NCBI GenBank assembly: GCA_018333785.1
Contig: JAGXSU010000059.1
Coordinates: 1-64,000, forward strand
Direction of reading: 5' to 3'
Source of the DNA: Methylomicrobium sp.
GTDB taxonomy: Bacteria; Pseudomonadota; Gammaproteobacteria; Methylococcales; Methylomonadaceae
Length of the DNA stretch: 64,000 nucleotides
This document shows positions 17,927 to 26,199 of the stretch, in pieces. Under the pieces are notes generated by a model, which had not been told where the DNA came from, ran no database searches, and saw nothing but the letters and a program-made list of their open reading frames with translations. The position numbers and the translations under genes are program-made. The number at the start of each line of letters is the position of its first letter. The first letter of the stretch is position 1.

Positions 17927-18251
17927 AGTTTTGGATACGGTAAAACCATACTGCGTTAACCTGTAGCCACTTGTCAGTCTATCGAAGGGCGGGCTGATTG
18001 GGTCGTAATTGTTAGGCGTAGGTTAGGTTGCATGCTTTTCGCAACCCAACAATTTACGCTATGACCTTTAAATGTTGGGTTGGCTATTGCCAACCCAACC
18101 TACGCGGTGCATTACCTTTGTTTTATTGCTACTCTGAAAAGTTACCTTTAAACTTATTTTGCGTTTATGGTAGTCTCCATCAAACCTTTCGTTTTGGGCT
18201 TAAAAAAGATAATACCCGCCGGGAATCCATCGCAATTGGGAAAACTTCAAA
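17927..18251. other. Intergenic region with two family C hairpins
   Basis: No gene is seen. The stretch contains GTTAGGTTGC/GCAACCCAAC (18022-18050) and GTTGGGTTGGC/GCCAACCCAAC (18074-18099, perfect 11-bp stem). A promoter for the DUF4239 gene should also lie here but I cannot place it. Confidence 0.6.
18022..18099. repeat. Tandem pair of family C hairpins
   Basis: Two GTTGGGTT-type stem-loops 23 bp apart. The second has an 11-bp perfect stem with loop TATT. They share the arm sequence with hairpins in the nif operon. No U-tract follows either. Confidence 0.65.
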
Positions 18252-19049
18252 ATGGCTGACAAAATAGACTTTACCTTATTGATAACAATCACAGCCTGTG
18301 TCCTATTTCTTTTAATGGTGGTTGTTTCTGAACTTGGACGGCGAATCGGCCTTAAACGGATCGCAAATGACCCAAAAGGCTTGGCAGAAGGAATCGGAGC
18401 AGCTGAGGGTGCTGTGTTTGCCTTATTGGGACTGGTTATCGCTTTTACCTTTTCGGGCGCTGCGACGAGACTGGAAGAGCGCCGGGATTTGATAACCGAG
18501 GAAGCCAATGCCATCGGCACGGCCTATTTGCGTATTGACTTGCTTTCCAAAGAAGCCCAGCCCGAAATTCGTAAATTATTTCGTACCTACACCGGCGTCA
18601 GGGCAACCATTTACGAAGACAGGGCTAATAAGCCTCTCATGAAAATCAAACAGGACAAGGTAGCTGATCTGCAAACCCGGATTTGGAATTTGTCATTGGC
18701 AGCAAGCCGTTTGCCTGACGCATGGCCCCAGGCAACCATGTTGCTGATTCCCGCATTAAATGAAATGATCGACATCACCACAACGAGAGAGATGGCAACC
18801 AAGAATCATCCTCCGGTACAGATCTATATCTTGCTTTATGGACTGAGCTTTATCGGTGCATTGCTGGTCGGCTACAGCATGTCCGTCAACAAAGAGCGCA
18901 GCTGGCTGCATATCTTGTCTTTCTCTGCGGTTATGTCGCTTGCTATCTATGTGATTGTCGATCTTGAATACCCGCGGCTCGGCCTTATTAAAGTTGACAC
19001 TTCAGACCAAGTGCTTTTTGATCTACAAAAAAGCATGGAGGTAGAATAA
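18252..19049 (+). CDS. DUF4239 (bestrophin-like) membrane protein
   Basis: The product (265 aa) has two N-terminal membrane segments (around residues 7-27 and 50-70) and two more around 185-205 and 215-235. A soluble helical middle lies between them. The GLAEGIGAAEGAVFALLGLVIAFTFSGA stretch is typical of DUF4239 proteins, which are distantly likened to bestrophin channels. The biochemical role is unknown. It points towards the mxa cluster end and shares no obvious operon. Confidence 0.8.
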   Translation: MADKIDFTLLITITACVLFLLMVVVSELGRRIGLKRIANDPKGLAEGIGAAEGAVFALLGLVIAFTFSGAATRLEERRDLITEEANAIGTAYLRIDLLSKEAQPEIRKLFRTYTGVRATIYEDRANKPLMKIKQDKVADLQTRIWNLSLAASRLPDAWPQATMLLIPALNEMIDITTTREMATKNHPPVQIYILLYGLSFIGALLVGYSMSVNKERSWLHILSFSAVMSLAIYVIVDLEYPRLGLIKVDTSDQVLFDLQKSMEVE

Positions 19050-19114
19050 AGTGCAAATACATAAATACACCTGATTATAAAGATATTTCAGCTCTAACTC
19101 TTTTTACCTATCCG

Positions 19115-19208
19115 ACCGCGTCATTTCGGCAGGGATTGCACCATGGATAGCTCGAAGCTTACCGTCCATGGCCTCTGGACCCCGGCGATCCCTGCCGGGG
19201 CGACACCA
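19115..19208. repeat. Dispersed repeat family B, copy 1
   Basis: CGGCAGGGAT (19127-19136) and ATCCCTGCCG (19188-19197) are inverted ends. Nested inside is CCATGGA/TCCATGG (19141-19147 and 19165-19171). The motif CTGGACCCCGGCGATCC is shared with copies near 29730 and 51143. It sits between the converging DUF4239 gene and mxaL and could act as a bidirectional barrier. Confidence 0.7.
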
Positions 19209-19259
19209 ACTCTCAACGCAAACTGTGGCATTTAAACATCGGGATTTGACTATTTCAGC

Positions 19260-20195
19260 CTAAATAAACACCAGCAGCAAGGCCAGCAAGGCCATTGAAG
19301 CAAACTGCCAGCGCCTGTCGATCCAGATGTCTTTGTTAAGCGCTAATGCTTCTGATTGAAGCGCCTGATTAAACGCTGCTGTTTCGGTCAAGCGTTGATA
19401 CCCCAAACCCGTCTCTGCTGCCAATTGTTTCAAATAAGGCTCATACAACCGGCTTAAATGTTCCGAACCTGCCGCAGCCTCACTGCCGAAAGGCGCATTG
19501 CGGGCATCGTAGCCTTGAATCGATTCAGGATTCAGATCCGATTCGCCAAAAGTTGAACGGTGCGGGACATCATCGGCGCCATAAAACCCCACACGTTTGC
19601 CTTGCTGATCAAATTTCGGGATGGGTTTCGGTTCCAACCCCCCGACGCCCACGATCAAACCTTTGATCTTGTCCTTGACGGTTGAAAAATCAGGCCCATA
19701 ACGCGAATTGAGCGGCGGGGCCTCATGACCGTCCGAGATAAAAATCAAACGGGTTTCCTGGTCATCCTTCAACATATCCAGGGTATTCAATAAACCGTGA
19801 GCAATCCGGCTATCAGCCGCCCAGGCCGATTGCCAATCCAATGCAGCAATGGCGGCATCCAGTTCATTAAAACCGGAGCAGACTTCTATTGGCTGAAATA
19901 ACAGTGACGAACGCCGTTCGGTAAAAACGCCCAAACCCACTTTTGACTGGCACGGCAAGCTCGACAAAAGCTCGCGTAAGGTCATTTTGACATACTCGAG
20001 ACGGCTGATCATTTCCCCGTTATAACGGTAATCCTCGGTGTTCATGCTCCGGGTGATATCAACAATGAATGTCATCTGATAGACCGGACCCGATTGTTTG
20101 ACCTTGGGAAACAGAAACAGCATCACCAAAGCCACCAGGGCGAGGGTTAAACACCAAAATCGAAAGTCTTTGAAACATTCACGTTTAGCTAACAT
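19260..20195 (-). CDS. mxaL: MxaL, methanol dehydrogenase maturation protein (vWA domain)
   Basis: The product (311 aa) has an N-terminal membrane anchor, a von Willebrand A domain with a MIDAS-like motif (DITRSMNTEDY) and FISDGHE, and a C-terminal hydrophobic tail. MxaA, MxaC, MxaK and MxaL are needed for correct calcium insertion into the methanol dehydrogenase; MxaL acts at the periplasmic side of the membrane. The frame opens upstream at TTG, but the ATG at 20195 has AGAG upstream and follows the mxaK stop by 24 bp. It is the last gene of the cluster. Confidence 0.9.
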   Translation of the reverse strand: MLAKRECFKDFRFWCLTLALVALVMLFLFPKVKQSGPVYQMTFIVDITRSMNTEDYRYNGEMISRLEYVKMTLRELLSSLPCQSKVGLGVFTERRSSLLFQPIEVCSGFNELDAAIAALDWQSAWAADSRIAHGLLNTLDMLKDDQETRLIFISDGHEAPPLNSRYGPDFSTVKDKIKGLIVGVGGLEPKPIPKFDQQGKRVGFYGADDVPHRSTFGESDLNPESIQGYDARNAPFGSEAAAGSEHLSRLYEPYLKQLAAETGLGYQRLTETAAFNQALQSEALALNKDIWIDRRWQFASMALLALLLVFI

Positions 20196-20219
20196 GCTTG
20201 CTCTCTGCACTATCAACCA

Positions 20220-20777
20220 TTACGGCAAACCTCGCGGAAAGCCCGGCACTGTCGTCCATAACCGGGTTTTGCTGTTTTCCTTGGCATCGTCTTTGATAGT
20301 GATTCTGTCCATTTCCGGCACTATCCGCATCGCAACCTCAAGGTTGTATTTCGCATCCCAAAACTGACTGTCCAGCGCAAGCGCTTGCCGGTAAGCCTGC
20401 TTTGCCAATGCAGCCAGGGGGAGTGCATCGTTGATCGCCATTTGTTCAGCCCGTTCAACTGTTTGCGTTAAATAATGATTACCCAGGTTATACCGAGTTT
20501 TAGCCTGAAAGCTTGGGCTGCCCTGATCCAGGATTAAATTGAGCGTCGCCAATGCTTCATCATATCGGCCTTTTTCCCGTAAATAGACAGCTCGCGCCAA
20601 ACGCACTTCCGGCGAACCCTTCACGACTTTTTCAATGGCAATATCGTGACCGGACAGCAGCCGGTTGATCCAGGCGTTCTCATTATAAATTTGCAGCAAT
20701 GTCCAGGCTTCGATGATAAAAATCAGCATACTGAAGCTGAATATTACCCACAACACGGTATTTTTTATTATTCTCAT
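20220..20777 (-). CDS. mxaK: MxaK, methanol dehydrogenase maturation protein
   Basis: The product (185 aa) has one N-terminal membrane segment (residues about 5-27) and a TPR-like helical region (RLARAVYLREKGRYDEALATL and an alanine-rich repeat). It belongs to the set needed for calcium insertion into methanol dehydrogenase. The ATG at 20777 overlaps the mxaC stop by 3 bp (ATGA arrangement); the longer frame into mxaC is not needed. Identity rests on the position between mxaC and mxaL and on the TPR plus anchor layout. Confidence 0.87.
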   Translation of the reverse strand: MRIIKNTVLWVIFSFSMLIFIIEAWTLLQIYNENAWINRLLSGHDIAIEKVVKGSPEVRLARAVYLREKGRYDEALATLNLILDQGSPSFQAKTRYNLGNHYLTQTVERAEQMAINDALPLAALAKQAYRQALALDSQFWDAKYNLEVAMRIVPEMDRITIKDDAKENSKTRLWTTVPGFPRGLP

Positions 20778-21760
20778 GACCGGTTCACCTCGCACAGTTT
20801 CAATACCAGCAATAAAGCAATCATCAGACTTGCCCATTGATAACAGAGCCCTGACAAATCCTGCTTGGGTAAGCGTTCAAAATAATGTAACGGACGATTT
20901 TCCAGTTTATCGATATCGTCAATAGCCGATTGCAAACCTTCAGGAGATTCTGCCTCGTAAACTTGATAAGGCACATTCAAACTCGAAAAAAACAAATGCA
21001 AATACTTTTCCGGCAAGGCCTGGGCATTGTCATCACGGGAATTTTCAGGTTTCTCATGAATGCCGGGACTGTTTGACGTCCTCAGGAATACCCAATACAA
21101 ACGGATGTGCTGTTCTTTGATTAATGTTCGCAGGGCTTGCTCACTGTCTGAATCGATCGCTGCAGCCCCGTCGGAAACCAAAACGATAATCCGGGTTCCG
21201 GTTGTCGGCTGTTCGTCAAAAAATGACAAAGCCATGGCAAGGCCTTTGCTGATATGGGTATAAGCCAATGCGGGAGTTGCTGTCGCGGCAATCGCGGCAT
21301 GAAGAGCCTGTTTATTTTCGGTCAATGGCATGACAAACAGCGGCGCGGTGCTGAATTCGGCAATACCCATCAAATCATGGCTGCGTTTGTCGATAAATTC
21401 AGTCAACAATCTTCTTGCAGCAGCAGATTTGGATTCTTCCTGTTCATTCATCGGTGCTTTACCGGCAAAGGTCGTGTCCATGCTGTTACTTCTATCCAAA
21501 AGCAGCACGATATGCGCACCCTGACCAATACGCTCGATGCGTTGTTCTTTTAAATAAACGCCGGACAAGCCCAGAATCAGCAAGCCAATTGCAGCCATAC
21601 CGATGATGCGGATCAGAACCGAAAGCGACGACGAGAGCGTATCCTTTGGCAGGATAGCCAGCCACGGATAAGCTTGTGATTTGATGCCCGTTCTCAGCAG
21701 AGGCACCATCATCAAAAGCAATCCGGAAAGAAGCCACGGTGTATCGAAATTAATCAGCAC
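20774..21760 (-). CDS. mxaC: MxaC, methanol dehydrogenase maturation protein (vWA domain)
   Basis: The product (328 aa) has two N-terminal membrane segments (about 8-20 and 50-75), a vWA domain with complete MIDAS-type DRSNSMD and LVSDGAAAID, and a C-terminal membrane segment. This BatA-like layout is typical of MxaC, which helps load calcium into methanol dehydrogenase. It starts 3 bp after the mxaA stop and overlaps mxaK. Confidence 0.9.
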   Translation of the reverse strand: MLINFDTPWLLSGLLLMMVPLLRTGIKSQAYPWLAILPKDTLSSSLSVLIRIIGMAAIGLLILGLSGVYLKEQRIERIGQGAHIVLLLDRSNSMDTTFAGKAPMNEQEESKSAAARRLLTEFIDKRSHDLMGIAEFSTAPLFVMPLTENKQALHAAIAATATPALAYTHISKGLAMALSFFDEQPTTGTRIIVLVSDGAAAIDSDSEQALRTLIKEQHIRLYWVFLRTSNSPGIHEKPENSRDDNAQALPEKYLHLFFSSLNVPYQVYEAESPEGLQSAIDDIDKLENRPLHYFERLPKQDLSGLCYQWASLMIALLLVLKLCEVNRS

Positions 21761-21763
21761 AAA

Positions 21764-22702
21764 TCAGCCTCTTTCCAGTTCGACACAGCGTTGACACAAT
21801 CTTTTGAGCGCCGCCCACTCATCAGCACCGGCAGACGGATTGCCGCCGAAAAAATAGTCGTTGGAAAAATTGAAAAACCACTCCAGCTCGGGGCCTATTT
21901 CTTTGAACTCAGGCCGTAGTCTGTAAAACTCTGACAAGCGGTGCTTAAACAGGGGTTTATGGTTTAACTGATTGAAAGCTTGATGAACAATCACCAAAGC
22001 CAAACCCAGTTCATTGGGCTGCACTTTTTTTAATCGGCTGTTTGCCCGGCTAAAAAAGCTTCGCCTTGGAAAACTAACGAAATAACCGTAACGAAACGCC
22101 AAGAACAAGCCGCTAAACAGACCTGACGCCAAACTGATCGATAACAGGCGCCAAGCGTTTTCCGATGAAATGAGGGTGGGTGTTGCATCGGGCCGCCGAT
22201 ACGTGTTGCCTTCCTCTTTTCTGACAGCCAATTCATGAATCGGTGAAACGGTAAATGACCATTCGGGCACAACCTGTTCAATAGCCTGGTCTCCTTGTTT
22301 GAACCGCAGTTTAAAGCCCGGAATAGTCAACATTTTGACTTCCAAAGGCGCGTAAAAGATCTGATATGTCAACTGGATTTCTGTCAGATGCTTTGAAGCT
22401 GGCCGAACAGTAATTTGATCGATTGACAGCCAACGGTTGAGATCACCTTTGGCAGGGAGACTCGTCGGTTCCAGTTGAATACCGGAACGGGTTTCAATCA
22501 CTATCCGATGGCGAATTTTATCGCCAATGACATAGCCAAAAGGTTTAGGCGTCTCAAATTCAAATCGTTCGATAGGAGGCGGCAAGCCTTCTGAACAGGC
22601 AACCAGTAAAAACAGTGAATACACCAGAATAGAACGGGCATATTTTACTATTTGGCGACTAAAGTCGGAGTCTTTGCAGTGCAGGAATGGTGACGATTTC
22701 AT
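21764..22702 (-). CDS. mxaA: MxaA, methanol dehydrogenase maturation protein
   Basis: The product (312 aa) has an N-terminal hydrophobic signal ending in a lipobox-like LLVAC (Cys about residue 36), a strand-rich periplasmic domain, a single membrane segment around 185-205 and a cytoplasmic helical tail. MxaA is required for calcium insertion into methanol dehydrogenase. The start codon overlaps the mxaS stop by 4 bp. The lipoprotein signal is read directly from the sequence; membrane anchoring at both points would be unusual, so the signal may instead be a plain anchor. Confidence 0.88.
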   Translation of the reverse strand: MKSSPFLHCKDSDFSRQIVKYARSILVYSLFLLVACSEGLPPPIERFEFETPKPFGYVIGDKIRHRIVIETRSGIQLEPTSLPAKGDLNRWLSIDQITVRPASKHLTEIQLTYQIFYAPLEVKMLTIPGFKLRFKQGDQAIEQVVPEWSFTVSPIHELAVRKEEGNTYRRPDATPTLISSENAWRLLSISLASGLFSGLFLAFRYGYFVSFPRRSFFSRANSRLKKVQPNELGLALVIVHQAFNQLNHKPLFKHRLSEFYRLRPEFKEIGPELEWFFNFSNDYFFGGNPSAGADEWAALKRLCQRCVELERG

Positions 22703-23550
22703 AATGCTCTTGCCTGAAAATACCGGGTCACTGTTTCGGATTGATAACCTTGACTAATAAACAATGGCTCGGTACCCAATGATCTGAAACATTGTTGCAA
22801 ATCAGCTTTTCGTTGCGTGAAGGCATCGATAATCCGTTTTTTGAAAGCCGGTCTCATCAGTAAAGTACGGGTAACTGCGTTTTCCTTGTCTTTAAATTTC
22901 ACGATTCCCCACTCAGGCAGATCCGAATAAGCTACATCATTCCACAACACAACAGGAACGACCGCATGCCTGTTCAGTTGCGGCAGCAACGCCTTAAGCA
23001 CAGCCAGATCAAAGTGAAAATCGGAAACCAGAAAAATCAATGCGTTTTGTGAAGATATGAGTGCAGGCGTTTTGAGCAAGCCGGAACTGGTCCCAACCGG
23101 TTTTGAATCAGCTAATTGTCCGGCCATTTTTTGGACAATGCCCCAATGATGACCGGCCGGAATATGCCACTTCGAACTGATACCGGTATCACAACCAATA
23201 AACCCGAAGCGGTCGCCTGTCTGATAAGCCGAAAGCGCGGCAGAAAGCATAAATTGAGACATGACCTGCATCACGCTTGATTGTCCTTCAATCCCCATTG
23301 ACCCCGACAAATCAGCTATCATGTACAGTGTGGTTTGCGAATGTTGCTGAAAGACTTTGACCCAATAGGACTGGAATGGATCAAGCAGACTGGCTCTCAA
23401 ATCGATGCGCCGGGTGTCGGGACTGGCCATCAACGGAACATGAGCTTTGAACAACTGTCCGGCACCGGTCAGCCGTCCCGGATGCGCTCCAGGATAAATA
23501 GGGGTTGACGGCTGGCCCAGACGATAAATAAACGGTGTGGTGGAAGTCAT
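22699..23550 (-). CDS. mxaS: MxaS, DUF58-family protein of the mxa cluster
   Basis: The product (283 aa) is a cytoplasmic DUF58/vWA-like protein: MIADLSGSMG and FLVSDFHFD are the metal-ion-site-like motifs. With MxaR (a MoxR AAA ATPase) it forms the common MoxR-DUF58-vWA gene set, thought to act as a chaperone for metal-cofactor loading. It lies between an unidentified membrane protein gene and mxaA and overlaps mxaA by 4 bp. Confidence 0.9.
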   Translation of the reverse strand: MTSTTPFIYRLGQPSTPIYPGAHPGRLTGAGQLFKAHVPLMASPDTRRIDLRASLLDPFQSYWVKVFQQHSQTTLYMIADLSGSMGIEGQSSVMQVMSQFMLSAALSAYQTGDRFGFIGCDTGISSKWHIPAGHHWGIVQKMAGQLADSKPVGTSSGLLKTPALISSQNALIFLVSDFHFDLAVLKALLPQLNRHAVVPVVLWNDVAYSDLPEWGIVKFKDKENAVTRTLLMRPAFKKRIIDAFTQRKADLQQCFRSLGTEPLFISQGYQSETVTRYFQARAL

Positions 23551-23571
23551 CGATAAACCAATAAAAATGCG

Positions 23572-24198
23572 TTATTGATGGGTAATCAAATGAACAAATA
23601 AACCGCTGATCAGCAAGTAAGCCGGTAAAGCATATTTGAGCGGTGTTTTTATCAACCAATCAATGACGCCCGATACCTGTTGATCGTTGTGGTTATAAAG
23701 TGCTTCACCCAACAACCAAAGTAACGTATTGGCCAGACAGAGCCCCACCAACGCAAAAAATCCAATATCACTGAATAAAAATGACTTGGACGCCAGCAGT
23801 GATGCTTTTTCGCTGGCATGAAAGAAATTGGCTACCAATATACCGATCATCAGTGCGCCTTCATCAAAAGCCACGACGAAAAAGGTATAGGTCAGTTGCC
23901 TCAACCTGGTCGCTACCCTTTCAAATCGCTTGAGCTGTTCGGCAAGATAGACCAACGGTAAACTGACACAAAGTAACAACAAGCCGATAACCGATAGCAA
24001 TATCCAGAATTTATAACCTACCGCATCATTGACCGCATTGGTGTAATAAGCTGCGTAAGCCACCTCCGCATATTCATCCAGCGCTGTAGCCACATAAGAG
24101 CCGATAAATCCGACACCGGCCCAGGTTAAATAAGTTGCTTTTAGATGCGTTAATCCTGCTTTGGGAATAATAATCGCCAAGTATTTTTGATAATTCAT
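23572..24198 (-). CDS. Membrane protein of unknown function between mxaR and mxaS
   Basis: The product (208 aa) has about five hydrophobic segments (around residues 22-40, 65-85, 108-130, 140-160 and 185-205). I see no catalytic motif. The position between mxaR and mxaS suggests a methanotroph-type addition to the mxa cluster, since the alphaproteobacterial order is usually mxaR directly followed by mxaS. The ATG at 24198 is preferred to an upstream TTG. It is 21 bp before mxaS and so likely co-transcribed with it; a 362-bp repeat-bearing gap separates it from mxaR. Confidence 0.8.
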   Translation of the reverse strand: MNYQKYLAIIIPKAGLTHLKATYLTWAGVGFIGSYVATALDEYAEVAYAAYYTNAVNDAVGYKFWILLSVIGLLLLCVSLPLVYLAEQLKRFERVATRLRQLTYTFFVVAFDEGALMIGILVANFFHASEKASLLASKSFLFSDIGFFALVGLCLANTLLWLLGEALYNHNDQQVSGVIDWLIKTPLKYALPAYLLISGLFVHLITHQ

Positions 24199-24560
24199 GG
24201 GCTTACGGTTAGTCTGAAAAAACAGGTCCAAAAAAATTCAGGGTGGCCAATTGGTAAGATGGATAAGCGACAGCACATCCACCTTCAACAGCATTGGCGG
24301 ATTCAACAAGCGACTTTTCCGCTCTACAATGGCCTTTCATTTGCCGGGGTGATGCCCAATCCTTCATGAGCGTTACCATGGAAGTACACGAACCAAAGAG
24401 GGTGCGGTTGCTCGATCGACAGGTGTCGGCGGCAGGGAGCCGCCGTCAAGCCTACATGGACGTATTCACGGCGTCCTGTCGGGCGAATGACCGCTCTCTC
24501 CTTAAAACCTAGTACTTTCATCTGACGGGGCGAATGCAGGGCTTTCATGAACGGTTAGGG
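24199..24560. other. Gap between mxaR and the next mxa gene, holding repeat family A
   Basis: No gene is seen in 362 bp. The stretch contains family A copy 3. Because the mxa genes are otherwise close or overlapping, this gap is probably an insertion of repeat sequence into the operon. Confidence 0.6.
24417..24481 (-). repeat. Dispersed repeat family A, copy 3
   Basis: CGACAGG (24417-24423) and CCTGTCG (24475-24481) are inverted ends. Read on the minus strand the core is GACGCCGTGAATACGTCCAT followed by GTAGGCT, and then a hairpin GGCGGC-TCCCT-GCCGCC (forward 24428-24444). Core and loop agree with copies 1 and 2 while the stem bases differ. Confidence 0.75.
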
Positions 24561-25580
24561 TTAGGGTGCAGCCACGGCGTCAAGAATGCCGTTGACCAGC
24601 TGGGGCATCAGCTCATCTTTCCGGTAGGCATAAACCGGCGCCAGAAAAATCCGGTGCGCCATGGTTACGTTATAAACCGCCTGAACATCCTCAGGCAGCA
24701 ATACTGTTCTGTTATCCAGCCAGGCCCTGACTTTTGCGGCTTTAATGAAATAACTCATACCGCGCGGGCTTGCTCCTGCCTGTATCAATGAAGGCATGTC
24801 CACATCACTTAATTTCACACCGTATTGACCAGGATCAGCGCTGGCCTTCCATAAATCCAGCGCATATTTGCGTAGTCTTGGGCTGGGCTCCAGTGTTTTC
24901 TGTATAAGACCGGAAATCTCGTTAAGTTCATAATATTTGAGCGAATCGCGCTGAATACCGGCAATCAATGAATCAACGTCATGAAAGCGCGGGTTGAACA
25001 TCAGTTCATCCAGAACGGCATCGTCAGCCGGTGTGTTGACATTGATTTCCATCAAAAAGCGGTCGCGGGCAGCCGCAGGTAATTCGAAAGTTTCTTCTCT
25101 TTCAACCCGGTTGCGATCAGCAAAAACCTGGATATGCGGAAAACGGTATTCTCGGTTAAAGGCGCTGACACTGCCTTCAGACATGGCTCTCAATAACAGC
25201 GAATGGACCTGAGGCCGTGCCCGGTTGATCTCATTAAAAAAGAAAGTCGATAGTTGCTCACCTTCTTTGAGCAGGGGACCAGGATCCACACAGGGTCGAC
25301 CTTCATGGTTTAAATAGGTGTAATAAATAAGGTCGGCGGGCATCAGATCAATAGTGCCTTCAATCCTTTGATAGCTGCCTCCCAATCCCTGCGCAACCGC
25401 TCTCAGCAAAGTGGTTTTGCCGACGCCGACGCCACCTTCCAGCAATACATGGCCTCGTGCAAAAATTGCAATCAGCACATTTCTTACTGTGGCGGTTTGT
25501 CCGATGACAACTTGATTGATGTTTTTTTCAAACTGAAGCGCTTTAGCGCGCCAGTCTGTGAATAAAGAATCTGTTTTCAT
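24561..25580 (-). CDS. mxaR: MxaR, MoxR-family AAA ATPase
   Basis: The product (339 aa) is a MoxR-type AAA+ ATPase: Walker A GGVGVGKTT, Walker B-like FFNEINRARPQ, and a C-terminal ATPase lid region (GASPRGMSYFIKAAKV). MoxR proteins act as chaperones with DUF58/vWA partners, here MxaS, MxaC and MxaL, in methanol dehydrogenase maturation. The start at 25580 (MKTDSLF) fits the family. It lies only 6 nt after the T-run of a strong terminator hairpin and shows no ribosome site. The frame is open further upstream to 25748, but that would span the terminator. Confidence 0.9.
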   Translation of the reverse strand: MKTDSLFTDWRAKALQFEKNINQVVIGQTATVRNVLIAIFARGHVLLEGGVGVGKTTLLRAVAQGLGGSYQRIEGTIDLMPADLIYYTYLNHEGRPCVDPGPLLKEGEQLSTFFFNEINRARPQVHSLLLRAMSEGSVSAFNREYRFPHIQVFADRNRVEREETFELPAAARDRFLMEINVNTPADDAVLDELMFNPRFHDVDSLIAGIQRDSLKYYELNEISGLIQKTLEPSPRLRKYALDLWKASADPGQYGVKLSDVDMPSLIQAGASPRGMSYFIKAAKVRAWLDNRTVLLPEDVQAVYNVTMAHRIFLAPVYAYRKDELMPQLVNGILDAVAAP

Positions 25581-25586
25581 AGTTTT

Positions 25587-25620
25587 AAAAAAAGCCCCGG
25601 TACATGGTTGTGCCGGGGCT
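25587..25620 (-). terminator. Rho-independent terminator between mxaI and mxaR
   Basis: On the minus strand AGCCCCGG...CCGGGGCT (25593-25600 with 25613-25620) pairs, extended inward by four further pairs including one G-T, to a 4-nt loop (25605-25608). A run of seven T (A at 25587-25593 forward) follows. It would end the abundant mxaFJGI transcript, with some read-through to mxaR. Confidence 0.88.
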
Positions 25621-25902
25621 ATAAGGTCTATTAGTCTTAATAACACATTTGAAACCGTCAACGACTGCCAGCGTTTGGGTTTCGGAGAAAACATAAAAGA
25701 TTCCTGTAACCATTGAGCGAAGACATCAACCGATGCTGTAAAACACATCGGCGGGGTTCTGCATAATTTCAGATTACTTTTATATTTAGGATCCGCAGTC
25801 CTTTGCAGAATCGGTATTTGCCGGATGGATAACGTTTCTTAAGTTGAGGAGATGTTATCCCTAACCCAACCTTCGCACCATTGACTCCACCTTGCAAAAA
25901 AT
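25621..25902. other. Gap between mxaI and the terminator
   Basis: No gene is seen. Part is covered only by an upstream extension of the mxaR frame, which would cross the terminator and has no domain content. Confidence 0.5.
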
Positions 25903-26184
25903 CTAGTTTTCTTCTATTTCGTAAACAAATTTGCCGGTTTCGATCAAATGCTTCCAGCGTTTCTCATTGCGCGCTTCCATTTCCTTGATCGACTGGGCTT
26001 GTTTATTCAATTCGTTAACATCGTGTTTGGGATCGTATTTACTTCCCGCTACCTGCGCCGGAAAACCGGGTTTGGGTTCCCAGCAAACTCCCGGTTCTTT
26101 ACAATTGGTTCCGTCATACGCCGAGGCTGAAAATGACAAAACGGAAGCTAATGTCATCATGCTGATAGCAATAAATTTGTTCAT
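25903..26184 (-). CDS. mxaI: MxaI, methanol dehydrogenase small (beta) subunit
   Basis: The product (93 aa) has a signal peptide (cut after SASA, residue about 22), then YDGTNCKEPGVCWEPKPGFP, the two Cys forming the conserved disulphide, and a long lysine/glutamate-rich helix. It wraps around MxaF in the periplasmic alpha2beta2 enzyme. Only the Ca-type enzyme has this subunit, so its presence supports the MxaF (not XoxF) assignment. It lies 15 bp after mxaG. Confidence 0.97.
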   Translation of the reverse strand: MNKFIAISMMTLASVLSFSASAYDGTNCKEPGVCWEPKPGFPAQVAGSKYDPKHDVNELNKQAQSIKEMEARNEKRWKHLIETGKFVYEIEEN

Positions 26185-26199
26185 GTTTAACTCCTTAAA

